DNA of 64,000 bases from NCBI GenBank assembly GCA_963921355.3, contig OZ001190.1:1364001-1428000 (forward strand), written 5' to 3'. Shown piece after piece: positions 33,909-42,899 of the stretch. Under the pieces are notes generated by a model. That model saw only the letters and a program-made list of their open reading frames with translations. It searched no databases and was not told where the DNA came from. The stretch's first letter is position 1. Every line of letters begins with the position of its first letter. Made by a program: the position numbers and the translations under genes. The stretch comes from CAWUEZ02 sp963921355. Its GTDB lineage: Bacteria > Pseudomonadota > Alphaproteobacteria > Thalassobaculales > Thalassobaculaceae.

Positions 33909-35057
33909 CTAGTAGATCGACCACCGGCGCAGGGTCATCGCCCGGTGGACCCGCTCAACGGCAAGGGCTTCGGCGGCGGCCCGCGGGGCGACCGCCTGGT
34001 CCCGTGATCCGCGCAGAACGGCGTCGGTGTTGCGCGAGATCTTCTCTTCGATCGCCGTGAAGGCGGCGCTTTCGGTCGCTCCCACATATTCCATCGCGGC
34101 GCAGACGACACCGCCGGCATTGGCAACGAAGTCAGGGATAACCAGGACCCCGCGCTCGTGGAGCTGCCGTTCCGCACCGGGGGTCGCCGGGATGTTGGCG
34201 CCCTCCAGGACCAGGCGGGCCTTCAAACGGTCGACGTTGTTCTCGTGCAGCACGTCGGGGCGGGCCGAAGGGATCCAGATGTCGCAATCGACATCAATCA
34301 CGGCATCGCGGTCCATCTTCTGGCCGGCGCCGTGGTCGAGAATGCTCCCGCCGACGGCCTTGAGTGCCATGAGCTCGGCGACATCCAGCCCGTCCGGATG
34401 GTGAAGGGTGCCCTTGGAATCGGCGGCGGCGACAAGCACGCAGCCCAGCTCGGCCAGGAACCGGGCGGCGTGCTGTCCGACCGAGCCGAAGCCCTGGACC
34501 GCAACTCGGGCGCCGGCCAGGTCGAGGCCGCACTGTTCCGCTGCGACGACCGCGGCGGCGCGCAGCCCGAACCCGGTGGCGCCGAGTTCGTCGAGGGGGA
34601 TGCCGCCGACCTCGCGCGGCAGCCCGACGGACCGGCCGATCTCATCCTTGATCCAGGCCATGCAGGTCTCGTCGGTGCCCATATCCGGGCCGAAGATGTA
34701 GTCGGCCTCGTGGCGCAGCGCGCCGGCGAAGGCGCGGATCAGCTGTTCCTTGCGCGCCGGCGGGTCGTCCGGATTGGCGAAAATCACCGATTTGCCGCCG
34801 CCATGGGGCAGGTCGGCGGCGGCGTTCTTCAGGGTCATCGCCCGGGCCAGGCGAAAGCACTCGTCGCTGGAGACGTCCTGGGCCATCCGCAGCCCGCCGA
34901 TGGACGGACCGCGGGCCACGTTGTCGATCACCAGAATGCCCCGCAGATCGCAAGTCGGCTCGTAGACATGAACGACCTTGGCAGGCCCGAGATCATCGGC
35001 GAAGGGGAACTCCGCCGCCGCCTGGCTGGTCGGTTCCTGGACGCTGCGATCGTTCAT
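33909..35057 (-). CDS. Glu/Leu/Phe/Val dehydrogenase family protein
   Basis: NAD(P)-dependent amino-acid dehydrogenase; 382 residues is nearer to leucine/phenylalanine dehydrogenases than to the 450-residue glutamate enzymes. The substrate-binding region has RGPSIGGLRMA and the catalytic MTLKNAAADLPHGGGK (Lys). The C-terminal Rossmann domain contains VAVQGFGSVGQHAARF and the conserved VLEGANIPATPGAE and FVANAGGVV. The preferred amino acid cannot be read with certainty. Divergent from the hydrolase gene at 35270. Confidence 0.87.
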   Translation of the reverse strand: MNDRSVQEPTSQAAAEFPFADDLGPAKVVHVYEPTCDLRGILVIDNVARGPSIGGLRMAQDVSSDECFRLARAMTLKNAAADLPHGGGKSVIFANPDDPPARKEQLIRAFAGALRHEADYIFGPDMGTDETCMAWIKDEIGRSVGLPREVGGIPLDELGATGFGLRAAAVVAAEQCGLDLAGARVAVQGFGSVGQHAARFLAELGCVLVAAADSKGTLHHPDGLDVAELMALKAVGGSILDHGAGQKMDRDAVIDVDCDIWIPSARPDVLHENNVDRLKARLVLEGANIPATPGAERQLHERGVLVIPDFVANAGGVVCAAMEYVGATESAAFTAIEEKISRNTDAVLRGSRDQAVAPRAAAEALAVERVHRAMTLRRWSIY

Positions 35058-35269
35058 GCCGTCCGCTCCCGGGCAGGCGACCGGTTCCGTCCAGGAACCG
35101 GGACTGCCGCATTGTCAGCCTGCCCCGGGATCGTGGCGGCCGGTTTGACGGATCGCAAGAGTCGCCAATCCAACCGGGCTCGCCTGTGCTCGGCCAGGCA
35201 GGCACCGGTGCGGGTCTTGTCGGCAATGGGTGCATCGGCCACGCTGCTCCGAACCAGGAGAGCCGCCCG

Positions 35270-36283
35270 ATGCCCGACCACGCCGTCTTCGATCTGGGAT
35301 CGACCCGATTGCAACGCGGGGCGACCGTCCCGAACCTGCGCCTCGTCTACAAGACCTACGGGCAGCTGTCGCCGGCCCGCGACAATCTGATCCTGTACCC
35401 GACATCCTATGGCGCGCAGCACACCGACACCGAGTGGCTGATCGGCAAGGGCCGGGTGCTCGACCCGAGCCGGTACTTCATCGTGATCCCCAACATGTTC
35501 ACCAATGGACTGTCGAGCAGTCCGAGTAACCTGCCGGAACCGTTCGGGCACGGCCGGTTTCCGGTCTTCACCCACTGGGACAACGTCCACGCCCAGCGCC
35601 GGCTGCTGTCAGAGGTGTTCGGGGTCGAGCGGGTGGCGCTCGCCTATGGCTGGTCGATGGGGGCGCAGCAGGCGCTGCATTGGGGGGCGCTGTTCCCGGA
35701 CCAGGTCGCGCGGATCTGCGCGGTCTGCGGCAGTGCGAAGACCTCCGAGCACAACAAGGTCTTTCTGCAGGGTGTGCGTGCGACCCTGACCGCCGATCCG
35801 GCCTGGACGGGCTCCCACTTCGCCGACCGGCCGGTCACTGGGCTGCGGGCGATGGGCCGGGTCTATGCCGGTTGGGCGATGAGCCAGGCGTTCTATCGCG
35901 CGCGGCTCTGGGCCGAGGCCGGTTTCAGCTCGCTGGAGGACTGGCTGGTGTGGAGCTGGGAAGCCAACTTCCTGCGGCGTGACGGCGACGATCTGCTGGC
36001 CAGTCTGGAGACCTGGTACCAGTCCGACATCAGCGACAACCCGGTCCATGGCGGTGACTTGAAGGCGGCCCTCGGAGCGATCACGGCCCGGTCGATCGTG
36101 ATGCCGTGCCGCACAGACCTCTATTTCACCCCGGAGGACAGCGAGGCCGAGACCGCGCAGATGCCGAACGCGGAATTCCGGCCGATCGAGTCGATCTGGG
36201 GCCATCGGGCCGGCAACCCGGCGCTGAACCCTGCCGACGAGGCGGTGCTCCGGCAGGCGGTGGCCGACCTGCTGTCCGAGTGA
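35270..36283 (+). CDS. Alpha/beta hydrolase, homoserine O-acetyltransferase (MetX)-like
   Basis: A 337-residue alpha/beta-hydrolase-fold protein of the MetX-like group. The nucleophile elbow is GWSMGAQQAL, the acid is in PCRTDLYFTPED and the His in WGHRAGNP. MetX proteins proper are longer and carry a G-G-S-L-G-G-type elbow, so this could be a related hydrolase rather than a true homoserine acetyltransferase. ATG at 35270 with AGGAG about 10 bases upstream; the frame extends further but into sequence with no coding signs. The leader (35058-35269) can fold (CCGGTT at 35140 pairs with AACCGG at 35172) but matches no riboswitch I know. Confidence 0.8.
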   Translation: MPDHAVFDLGSTRLQRGATVPNLRLVYKTYGQLSPARDNLILYPTSYGAQHTDTEWLIGKGRVLDPSRYFIVIPNMFTNGLSSSPSNLPEPFGHGRFPVFTHWDNVHAQRRLLSEVFGVERVALAYGWSMGAQQALHWGALFPDQVARICAVCGSAKTSEHNKVFLQGVRATLTADPAWTGSHFADRPVTGLRAMGRVYAGWAMSQAFYRARLWAEAGFSSLEDWLVWSWEANFLRRDGDDLLASLETWYQSDISDNPVHGGDLKAALGAITARSIVMPCRTDLYFTPEDSEAETAQMPNAEFRPIESIWGHRAGNPALNPADEAVLRQAVADLLSE

Positions 36284-36302
36284 TTGGGTGAGTGATGTGA
36301 GG

Positions 36303-36406
36303 CGCCCTTCGACATGCCCCCGGATCATCTCCGGGGGCTGCTCAGGGCGAGGTCTTTCATTTCGACCTCGCCCTGAGCAGGGCCTATTGGCCCGTGTCGA
36401 AGGGCG
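36303..36406. repeat. Cloverleaf-shaped palindromic repeat element
   Basis: Perfect outer stem GCCCTTCGACA (36304-36314) with TGTCGAAGGGC (36395-36405), and perfect 15-bp stem TGCTCAGGGCGAGGT (36339-36353) with ACCTCGCCCTGAGCA (36365-36379). Two side hairpins lie between them: CCCCCGGA/TCCGGGGG (36317-36337) and GGGCC/GGCCC (36380-36393). The core TTCGACA..GCTCAGGGCGA resembles a repeat widespread in bacterial genomes. It sits between convergent genes and could also end transcription both ways. Confidence 0.85.
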
Positions 36407-37318
36407 TCAATCCACCCGGCCGGCGTCGTTCAGGGACCAGTCGTAGTCGGAGGAGTCGATCCGGGCGAGCTCGGCGAGCTGTTGCGCGGTCTCGGGCGCG
36501 GCGTAGCGCTGCAGATGCTCCAGGATGCCGCGTTCGCTCTGTCCGGGCGCGGTGGCGAAATCGTCGTCGAACCAGGTGTAGATCTTCGAGATCCGAACGC
36601 GGAAGGTGTCGGCGCGCCGCTCGATGCTGAGACCGCGGGGGTGGCGCACGAAGGCCCGGGCGGCGGCGTCCAGATCGGTATCCAGGCTCTCGGCGACCCA
36701 GGCCTCCGGTTTCAGGTTGGGACAGCCCAGCGAGGCGCAGTTGACCGCGTAGTGGATCCGCGGATCCCGCCAGATCGGCCGCAGGATACGGTGCTCGATG
36801 TCGTTGAGGGTGAGGGCGGTGTCCTCGACGGTGACCAACGCGGTATCCCAGGGGCCGGCGGCGAAGAACCCGCCGCCGAGCTTGATGTCGCGAATGCTCT
36901 CGACCGGATAGTGGTCCAGCACCAGCCGGAGCGTCACGGCGTTGTACAGGTTGACCCAATAGGCGAACTGCTGGTCGCGATTCAACGTGGAGACCGTGAC
37001 CGCCGCCAACCGATCGATGATGGCGTCGAGTGCTGCGCGTTCGGCACCGTTTATCTCGGAGTAATCAAACCGGTTGATGCCGTCGGGGCCGGCCATGACG
37101 TGCCGGCCGAGCCACGCATCCCAGTCCGACCAGTCGAGGGCGACGGAACTGCTCGGATCATGCTGCTGCCACCGCTCCCAAAGCTCGGCCTTCGGCGCGA
37201 ACAGGGAGTCGAAGCCCTTGAACCCCATCAGCGGCAAGGCGAGCGCGCCGGCGATCACCGCGCGTCGAGAGGCACGGGCGCGGGAGAGGTCGGGCGGTTG
37301 GTCGGATCCGATCGGCAT
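36407..37318 (-). CDS. DUF547 domain-containing exported protein
   Basis: A 303-residue protein of the DUF547 family, function unknown. The N terminus has a twin-arginine-like export signal (ASRRAVIAGALALPLMG). Family landmarks follow: FAYWVNLYNAVTLRLVLDHY, WDTALVTVEDTALTLNDIEH, ILRPIWRDPRIHYAVNCASL and GCPNL. The conserved Cys in NCASLGCP suggests a catalytic cysteine, in keeping with the idea that DUF547 proteins are thiol peptidase-like. ATG at 37318 with GGAG 8 bases upstream. It lies 58 bases downstream of truA. Confidence 0.88.
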   Translation of the reverse strand: MPIGSDQPPDLSRARASRRAVIAGALALPLMGFKGFDSLFAPKAELWERWQQHDPSSSVALDWSDWDAWLGRHVMAGPDGINRFDYSEINGAERAALDAIIDRLAAVTVSTLNRDQQFAYWVNLYNAVTLRLVLDHYPVESIRDIKLGGGFFAAGPWDTALVTVEDTALTLNDIEHRILRPIWRDPRIHYAVNCASLGCPNLKPEAWVAESLDTDLDAAARAFVRHPRGLSIERRADTFRVRISKIYTWFDDDFATAPGQSERGILEHLQRYAAPETAQQLAELARIDSSDYDWSLNDAGRVD

Positions 37319-37376
37319 GGCGACGCTCCAAGTGACGAATGCCAGGAGATCTGGAGCGCCGCCCGATAAAGGAAAG

Positions 37377-38132
37377 TCACATCGCGGCGAGCGGATAGCG
37401 CACATGCGTGAGGTAGAGACCGCCGGCCGGCGCGGTCGGGCCGGCGGCGGTCCGGTTGCGGGCCTCCAGCGCGGCAGTGACATCGTCGGCGCCCCACTTG
37501 CCCTCGCCGACCAGCCGCAGGGTGCCGACCATATTGCGCACCTGGTGGTGCAGGAACGACCGCGAGGCGGCCATCACCAGGATCCGGTCGGCCTCGCGCC
37601 GGACATCGAGCCGGTCCAGAGTCTTTTCCGGAGAGGCTGACTGGCACTGGGTGGCGCGAAAGCTGGTGAAGTCGTGGTGCCCGACCAGCCGCTGGGCTGC
37701 GGCGTGCATGGCATCGGCGTCGAGCGGTACCGGAACATGCCAGACCCGGCCGGCGTCGAGAGCGGGCGGCGGTCGGCGGTTGAGGATTTCGTAGCGATAG
37801 CCCCGCTCGATGGCCGAGAACCGGGCGTGGAAATCGTCCGGAACCGCGGTGCAGTCGAGGATCGCGATCGGTGCCGGGCGGAGCAACGCATTGGTGGCCT
37901 TCATGACCGTGTTGGCGTCGAATCGGTCCCCGTCCAGCGCGATATGGGCGACCTGGCCGGTGGCATGTACCCCCTTGTCGGTTCGCCCTGCGCCCGCGAC
38001 CTCGACGCGCTGACCGCTGAACTCGAACACAACGTCTTCCAGGGCTTCCTGGACCGATGGACCGTTGGCCTGGCGCTGCCAGCCGACGAACGGCCGGCCG
38101 TCGTACTCGATGGTCAGTTTGAAGCGGCCCAT
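37377..38132 (-). CDS. truA: tRNA pseudouridine(38-40) synthase
   Basis: Converts uridines 38-40 in tRNA anticodon arms to pseudouridine. The 251-residue protein has the catalytic motif GAGRTDKGVHA (nucleophile Asp about residue 52), the N-terminal YDGRPFVGWQRQ and C-terminal SRSFLHHQVRNMVGTL, all diagnostic. It follows fmt by 4 bases, giving a def-fmt-truA operon order typical of alphaproteobacteria. Confidence 0.95.
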   Translation of the reverse strand: MGRFKLTIEYDGRPFVGWQRQANGPSVQEALEDVVFEFSGQRVEVAGAGRTDKGVHATGQVAHIALDGDRFDANTVMKATNALLRPAPIAILDCTAVPDDFHARFSAIERGYRYEILNRRPPPALDAGRVWHVPVPLDADAMHAAAQRLVGHHDFTSFRATQCQSASPEKTLDRLDVRREADRILVMAASRSFLHHQVRNMVGTLRLVGEGKWGADDVTAALEARNRTAAGPTAPAGGLYLTHVRYPLAAM

Positions 38133-38136
38133 GGTC

Positions 38137-39078
38137 TCAACCGCCGAGGATCGTTCCCGGCGGTATCTCGAACCCGCGCAGGAACGCCGCCGTTTCGACC
38201 GGGGCGCGGCCCGGCCGCTGGAGCCGCAGCGGTCGGAACGCGCCGTCGCGGCAGGCGATGGTCAGCTCCTGATCCAGGACCATGCCGGGTGGGTTCGAGA
38301 TGGGCCCCAGGTCGAATGCCTCCGCCTCCAGAACCTTGATGCGGGTGCCGGCATGCTCGACGAAGGCGCCGGGCCAGGGGTCGAAGGCCCGCACCAGACG
38401 CTCCAGCTCGGCGGCAGAGCGGGTGAAGTCGAGCCGGCCTTCGTCGCGTTCCAGCTTCTTGGCGTAGGTCACGCCGTCCGCCGGCTGCGGGGTCCCGGTC
38501 AGCGAGCCGTCGGCCAGGCCTGCCAGGGCCGGCACGATCATCTCCGCGCCGAGCCGGCTGAGGTCGTCGTGCAGACTCTGGCCGGTGGTCAGTGAGGTGA
38601 TCGCCACGCTGCGCGCGATCAGCATGTCGCCGGTGTCTAGGCCCTCGTCCATCTGCATGATCGTCACCCCGCTCTCGGGGTCGCCGGCGAGGATCGCACG
38701 CTGGATCGGGGCGGCGCCGCGCCAGCGCGGCAGCAGCGACGCGTGCACGTTCACGCAGCCGAGGCGGGGTGCATCGAGGATCGGCTTCGGCAGGATCAGC
38801 CCGTAGGCGACCACCACCGCCACGTCCGCCTCGAGGGCGGCAAAGGCCTGCTGTTCCGCCGGGTCGCGCAGCGAGGTCGGGGTGCGGACTTCGATCCCGA
38901 GATCGATCGCCGCCTGGTCGACCGGCGTCAGCCGCTCGCGCTGGCCGCGCCCGGCCCGGCGCGGCGGCTGGGCGTAGACGCAGACGACATCGTGGCCGGC
39001 ATCGACCAGCGCGCTGAGGGTCGGGACCGCGAAGTCGGGGCTTCCCATGAACGCGATCCGGAGCGCCGTGGCGGTCAT
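38137..39078 (-). CDS. fmt: Methionyl-tRNA formyltransferase
   Basis: Formylates initiator Met-tRNA using 10-formyltetrahydrofolate. The 313-residue protein has FMGSPDFAVPTLSAL at the N terminus, the hydrolase-type signature YGLILPKPIL..GCVNVHASLLPRWRGA with catalytic Asn and His, and the Asp in MDEGLDTGDM. The C-terminal tRNA-binding OB-like domain is complete. 10 bases after def. Confidence 0.95.
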   Translation of the reverse strand: MTATALRIAFMGSPDFAVPTLSALVDAGHDVVCVYAQPPRRAGRGQRERLTPVDQAAIDLGIEVRTPTSLRDPAEQQAFAALEADVAVVVAYGLILPKPILDAPRLGCVNVHASLLPRWRGAAPIQRAILAGDPESGVTIMQMDEGLDTGDMLIARSVAITSLTTGQSLHDDLSRLGAEMIVPALAGLADGSLTGTPQPADGVTYAKKLERDEGRLDFTRSAAELERLVRAFDPWPGAFVEHAGTRIKVLEAEAFDLGPISNPPGMVLDQELTIACRDGAFRPLRLQRPGRAPVETAAFLRGFEIPPGTILGG

Positions 39079-39088
39079 GGCGCGGGAC

Positions 39089-39616
39089 TCAGGCAGCCTG
39101 TTCGCGGGCGCGGGTCTTCTTCGCCTTGACCATCTTCTTGAGGATGATGTTGCGCTTCAGGGCCGACAGGTGGTCGACGAACAGCACGCCGTTGATGTGG
39201 TCGATCTCGTGCTGAAGGCAGGTCGCGAGCAGGCCGTCGGCCTCGATCTCCTGGCGATTGCCGTCGCGGTCCAGGTAGCCGACCTTGACCTCGGCCGGCC
39301 GTTCGACGTCGGCATACATGTCCGGCAGAGAGAGGCAGCCTTCCTCGTGGGTCGAGGTCTCTTCCGACTGCCAGAGAACCTCCGGATTGACGAGACAGAT
39401 CGGATTGCGCGGCGAGTCCTTGTCGGCGACATCGACAACGATCACCCGCTTCGTCACGCCGATCTGCGGGGCCGCCAGCCCGATTCCGGGGGCGGCGTAC
39501 ATGGTCTCGAGCATGTCGTCGATGAGTTGGCGGACATCATCGTCGACCGCCGAAACCGGCGTGCACTTGGTTTTCAGGACCGGATCGGGGGCCCAAAGGA
39601 TCGATCGTTTCGACAT
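39089..39616 (-). CDS. def: Peptide deformylase
   Basis: Iron- or zinc-dependent enzyme that removes the formyl group from nascent proteins. The 175-residue protein shows all three conserved motifs: GIGLAAPQIG (motif 1), EEGCLSLPD (motif 2, metal Cys) and QHEIDHINGVLF (motif 3, metal His pair and catalytic Glu). First gene of def-fmt-truA on the minus strand, divergent from rmuC. Confidence 0.96.
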   Translation of the reverse strand: MSKRSILWAPDPVLKTKCTPVSAVDDDVRQLIDDMLETMYAAPGIGLAAPQIGVTKRVIVVDVADKDSPRNPICLVNPEVLWQSEETSTHEEGCLSLPDMYADVERPAEVKVGYLDRDGNRQEIEADGLLATCLQHEIDHINGVLFVDHLSALKRNIILKKMVKAKKTRAREQAA

Positions 39617-39745
39617 CGCGATTCGCCAATTCTGATATGCCGTCCAGGTAGGCTAAGCGGCCCTCATCGTCAAGATTTCCCTCGGTTTTCCGCCGCCAGA
39701 ACCACGCCAGGATCGGCGTCCGGCTGCCCATGGTAGCGTTCGGGT

Positions 39746-40900
39746 ATGAGCACGCTTGAACTTCTCCTGGTCGGTCTCGTCGGGTGCCTGTTGATCGGCC
39801 TTGGCGTTCTGGTCCGGCGCCTGCGTCCGGCCACGGGTGCCGCCGACGACCCGGCACGGCGCCACGATGAGCTGGTGGGCCGGCTGACCAGCAGCCAGGA
39901 GCAGCTCGCCGGCCGGCTGGCGCAGCTGGCGGAAAGCCAGGCCGCCAGTCAGGCTCGAATGGCGGAAGCGCTGCGCGCCCAGGAGCGTGAGATCGCCCGC
40001 AAACTCGAAGAGCGGCTGGGGGACGTTACCCGGCGGGTCGGCGAGGGCTTGGAGAAGACCCACAAGTCCACCGAGGCCACCATGGGTGACCTGAAAGAGC
40101 GGCTGGCGGTCATCGATCGGGCCCAGAAGAACATCACCGAGCTGTCGACCCAGGTCGACGGGCTGCAATCCGTGCTCTCCAACAAGCAGGCGCGCGGCGC
40201 CTTCGGGGAAATTCAGCTCAACGACCTGATCACCCAGGCACTGCCGCCCAGCGCCTACGCCTTTCAGGCCTCGGTCGGCGCGGGCCGCCGGGTTGACTGC
40301 CTGCTCACCCTGCCGAACCCGCCGGGCGCCATTGCCATCGACGCCAAGTTTCCGCTCGAGGCCTATCACGCGCTCCAGGCGGCCCAGAGCGACGGCGAGC
40401 GCGACACCGCCCGGCGCCAGCTCTCCCAGGCGGTCGGCAACCACGTGCGCGACATCGCTGACAAGTACATCGTTCCGGGTGAGACGGCGGAATCGGCGCT
40501 GATGTTCCTGCCCTCCGAGGCGGTGTACGCCGAATTGCACGCCAACCTGCCGGCGGTGGTTCAGGACGCCTTCCGCCGCAAGGTCTGGATCGTCTCGCCG
40601 ACCACCCTGATGGCGACGCTGAACACGGTACGCGCGGTGCTGAAGGACGCCAGCATGCGCGAGCAGGCCCATGTCATTCAGGCCGAGGTGGCACGCATGC
40701 TCGACGATGTCGGCCGCCTGGACGACCGGGTCGGCAAGCTCGAGCGGCATTTCTCCCAGGCGACCGAGGACATTCGCCAGATCCGGATCTCGACCGAGAA
40801 GGTCACCAAGCGCGGTGAACGGATTCAGGAGGTCGAGATGGAGCAGCCCTCCGCACTCACCGACGCCGCCCCCCCGCGCCTGAAAGTAGTGGAGGAGTAG
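39746..40900 (+). CDS. rmuC: DNA recombination protein RmuC homologue
   Basis: A 384-residue protein with one N-terminal membrane helix (LLVGLVGCLLIGLGVLV), a coiled coil (about residues 45-150) and the RmuC nuclease-like domain, recognised by ARGAFGEIQLNDLI, ALPPSAYAFQ, DCLLTLP, AIDAKFPLEAYH and FLPSEAVYAELHANL. In E. coli rmuC limits recombination at inverted repeats. Divergent from def. Confidence 0.92.
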   Translation: MSTLELLLVGLVGCLLIGLGVLVRRLRPATGAADDPARRHDELVGRLTSSQEQLAGRLAQLAESQAASQARMAEALRAQEREIARKLEERLGDVTRRVGEGLEKTHKSTEATMGDLKERLAVIDRAQKNITELSTQVDGLQSVLSNKQARGAFGEIQLNDLITQALPPSAYAFQASVGAGRRVDCLLTLPNPPGAIAIDAKFPLEAYHALQAAQSDGERDTARRQLSQAVGNHVRDIADKYIVPGETAESALMFLPSEAVYAELHANLPAVVQDAFRRKVWIVSPTTLMATLNTVRAVLKDASMREQAHVIQAEVARMLDDVGRLDDRVGKLERHFSQATEDIRQIRISTEKVTKRGERIQEVEMEQPSALTDAAPPRLKVVEE

Positions 40901-40934
40901 GGGCAGGCATTGATTCTCAGATTCTTCTGATCCT

Positions 40935-41039
40935 CCCCGGGCGCGACCCGGGGCCTAGGGGGGCTCCGTGCTGGAGCGTCAACCAGAGCTTTCTGATGCC
41001 CAGCACGCCGTTGGTCTGGGTCCCGGATCAAATCCGGGA
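40935..41039. repeat. Intergenic palindromes (CCCGG family)
   Basis: Two palindromes in the gap between convergent rmuC and pheA: CCCCGGGCGCGACCCGGGG (40935-40953) and TCCCGGATCAAATCCGGGA (41021-41039). The second is nearly the same as CCCCGGATTTAATCCGGGG at 52024, and the flank GGGTCCCGG..CCGGGAAGTGA recurs at 52120. Could act as bidirectional terminators or REP-like elements. Confidence 0.65.
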
Positions 41040-41074
41040 AGTGATGAAGGAGGAACGCCCAACAGCGATCTCCC

Positions 41075-41944
41075 TCAATCCGCGTCCGGATGCGGCGCGT
41101 TGGCGCGGAACGGGCTGGCTGGATAGGTGCCGAGAATGCGCACCGCGTCCGGCGGGCAGAAGAACCGGAGCTCCTCGAGCGCCAGCATCATCGGCCGCTC
41201 GTCGGGATGACCCTCGGCGTCGACGTAGAACTGCGCCGCCTCGAACGAGCCGCCGACAAGGTAGCTCTCGAGCTTGGTCAGGTTGATGCCGTTGGTCGCG
41301 AACCCGCCGAGCCCCTTGTACAGCGCCGCCGGGACACTGCGGACCCGGAACACGATGGTGGTCACCATCTTTCCGCTCCCGGCCTGCGGCACGCGGGGCT
41401 CGCGCGCCATCAGCAGGAACCGGGTGGTGTTGTGTTCGGCGTCCTCGGCCGAGTCGACGAGGATGTCGAGCCCGTAGACCTCGGCGGCCAGCGACGACGC
41501 GATCGCCGCGATCTTCGGATCGTTCCACGCGGCGACGTCGCGCGCGGCCCCTGCATTGTCGGCGTGCTGGACCCGCCGCAGGCCATGGCGGTTGATCAGG
41601 CCCCGGCACTGGGCCAGTCCCTGGGGGTGGGCGTGCACCTCTTCCAGCCCCTCGATCGTCGCCCCGCGCAGGCCGAGCAGCATGTGATTCACCCGCTGGA
41701 AATGCTCACCGATGATGAACAGGCCGGATTCCGGCAGCAGGTGGTGGATGTCGGCGACCCGACCGGCGACCGAGTTCTCGACCGGCACCATCGCCAGCTC
41801 GGCGGTGCCGTCCTGAACCGCGGTCAGCATGTCCTCGAAGCTGTAGCAGGGCAGCGGGTCGTGGTCGGGCAGCGCGTCACGACAGGCGAGGTGGGAGTAG
41901 GCCCCTTCCACACCCTGGTAGGCGACTTTCGGCTGGGCGGTCAT
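41075..41944 (-). CDS. pheA: Prephenate dehydratase
   Basis: Makes phenylpyruvate for phenylalanine synthesis. The 289-residue monofunctional enzyme has the catalytic domain (YQGVEGAYSH, PVENSVAGRV, and the catalytic TRF motif in EHNTTRFLLMA) and a C-terminal ACT domain for feedback control by phenylalanine (GINLTKLESYLVGG). Its start overlaps the kdsB stop by 4 bases (ATGA), so they are translated together. Confidence 0.94.
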   Translation of the reverse strand: MTAQPKVAYQGVEGAYSHLACRDALPDHDPLPCYSFEDMLTAVQDGTAELAMVPVENSVAGRVADIHHLLPESGLFIIGEHFQRVNHMLLGLRGATIEGLEEVHAHPQGLAQCRGLINRHGLRRVQHADNAGAARDVAAWNDPKIAAIASSLAAEVYGLDILVDSAEDAEHNTTRFLLMAREPRVPQAGSGKMVTTIVFRVRSVPAALYKGLGGFATNGINLTKLESYLVGGSFEAAQFYVDAEGHPDERPMMLALEELRFFCPPDAVRILGTYPASPFRANAPHPDAD

Positions 41945-42693
41945 GCCGATCCTCCGTTCGGCGCCAGCAGGGCGCGCGCCTGATCCAGTTGCCGGTCGAT
42001 GTCAACCCCGAGCGGCACGGTCTCGACCCTGGCGACTTCGATCCGCATGCCGGCCTCCAGCGCGCGCAGCTGCTCCAGGCGCTCGCTGATCTCCAAAGGC
42101 GAGGGCGTCAGGGTCACGAACCGGTCGAGGGCGGGACGCCGGTAGCTGTACAGGCCGATATGGTGGAACACCTCCGCATCGCCCCAGGGGACCGGATACT
42201 TCGAGAAATACAGCGCCCGGCCGAAGGCGCCGTCGGGCTCCCAGGCGGCGACCACCTTGTTGACGCCGCTGGTCTCCGGCAGGTCCTCGGGGTCGCTGAT
42301 CGGGCACCCCGCCGTACCCCAGTCGGCATCGGGCTGGCGGGTCAGGGCCTCGACGGTCGCGCGGACCGTCTTGGCTTCCAGTACCGGCAGGTCGCCCTGG
42401 ATGTTGACGATCAGGTCGTGGCGGCGGTCCGGGTCGATCCGCTCCAACGCCTGGTGAATCCGGTCGGTGCCGGACGGCAGATCGGGATCGGTCAGGACCG
42501 CCTGGCCGCCGGCCGATTCGACGGCGTCGGCAATTCCGGGGTCGCCCGCGGCAACCACCACGGGGCCGACATCGGCCTCCAGCGCCCGGCGCCAGACATG
42601 GACGATCATCGGGCTGCCGTGGATGTCGGCCAGCGCCTTTTCGGGCAGGCGGCTGGACGCCAGCCGGGCGGGGATCAGAACGATCGGGTTCAT
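41941..42693 (-). CDS. kdsB: 3-deoxy-manno-octulosonate cytidylyltransferase
   Basis: Activates Kdo with CTP for lipopolysaccharide core synthesis. The 250-residue protein has the CTP-binding N terminus IPARLASSRLPEKALADIHG, VQGDLP (in the form NIQGDLPVLE), and YFSKYPVPWGD, HHIGLYSYRR. I chose the ATG at 42693; one more TTG codon lies upstream. Its presence implies an LPS-bearing outer membrane. Confidence 0.94.
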   Translation of the reverse strand: MNPIVLIPARLASSRLPEKALADIHGSPMIVHVWRRALEADVGPVVVAAGDPGIADAVESAGGQAVLTDPDLPSGTDRIHQALERIDPDRRHDLIVNIQGDLPVLEAKTVRATVEALTRQPDADWGTAGCPISDPEDLPETSGVNKVVAAWEPDGAFGRALYFSKYPVPWGDAEVFHHIGLYSYRRPALDRFVTLTPSPLEISERLEQLRALEAGMRIEVARVETVPLGVDIDRQLDQARALLAPNGGSA

Positions 42694-42899
42694 CAAAAGA
42701 TCCGCAGCGTTTCAGACATTTGCGGCGATATGCCACGCGATCCGCGGTGATACGCCGATCCAGCGCGGTTGCGCAAGCACGCCCGCCCGGCTAAGTGCTT
42801 GAGCTGTGGGCCGCCGCAGTCGACACAAAACCGCAGCATCGGTATGTTTGCGCGCGTCGCGGATCGGCGACTCAAGGGGACTGGCAAGGGATACGCGAC

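Noticed and set aside
35058..35269. Possible SAM-type riboswitch before the MetX-like gene
   Set aside because: The leader can fold, but conserved core sequences of SAM-II and related riboswitches are not there.
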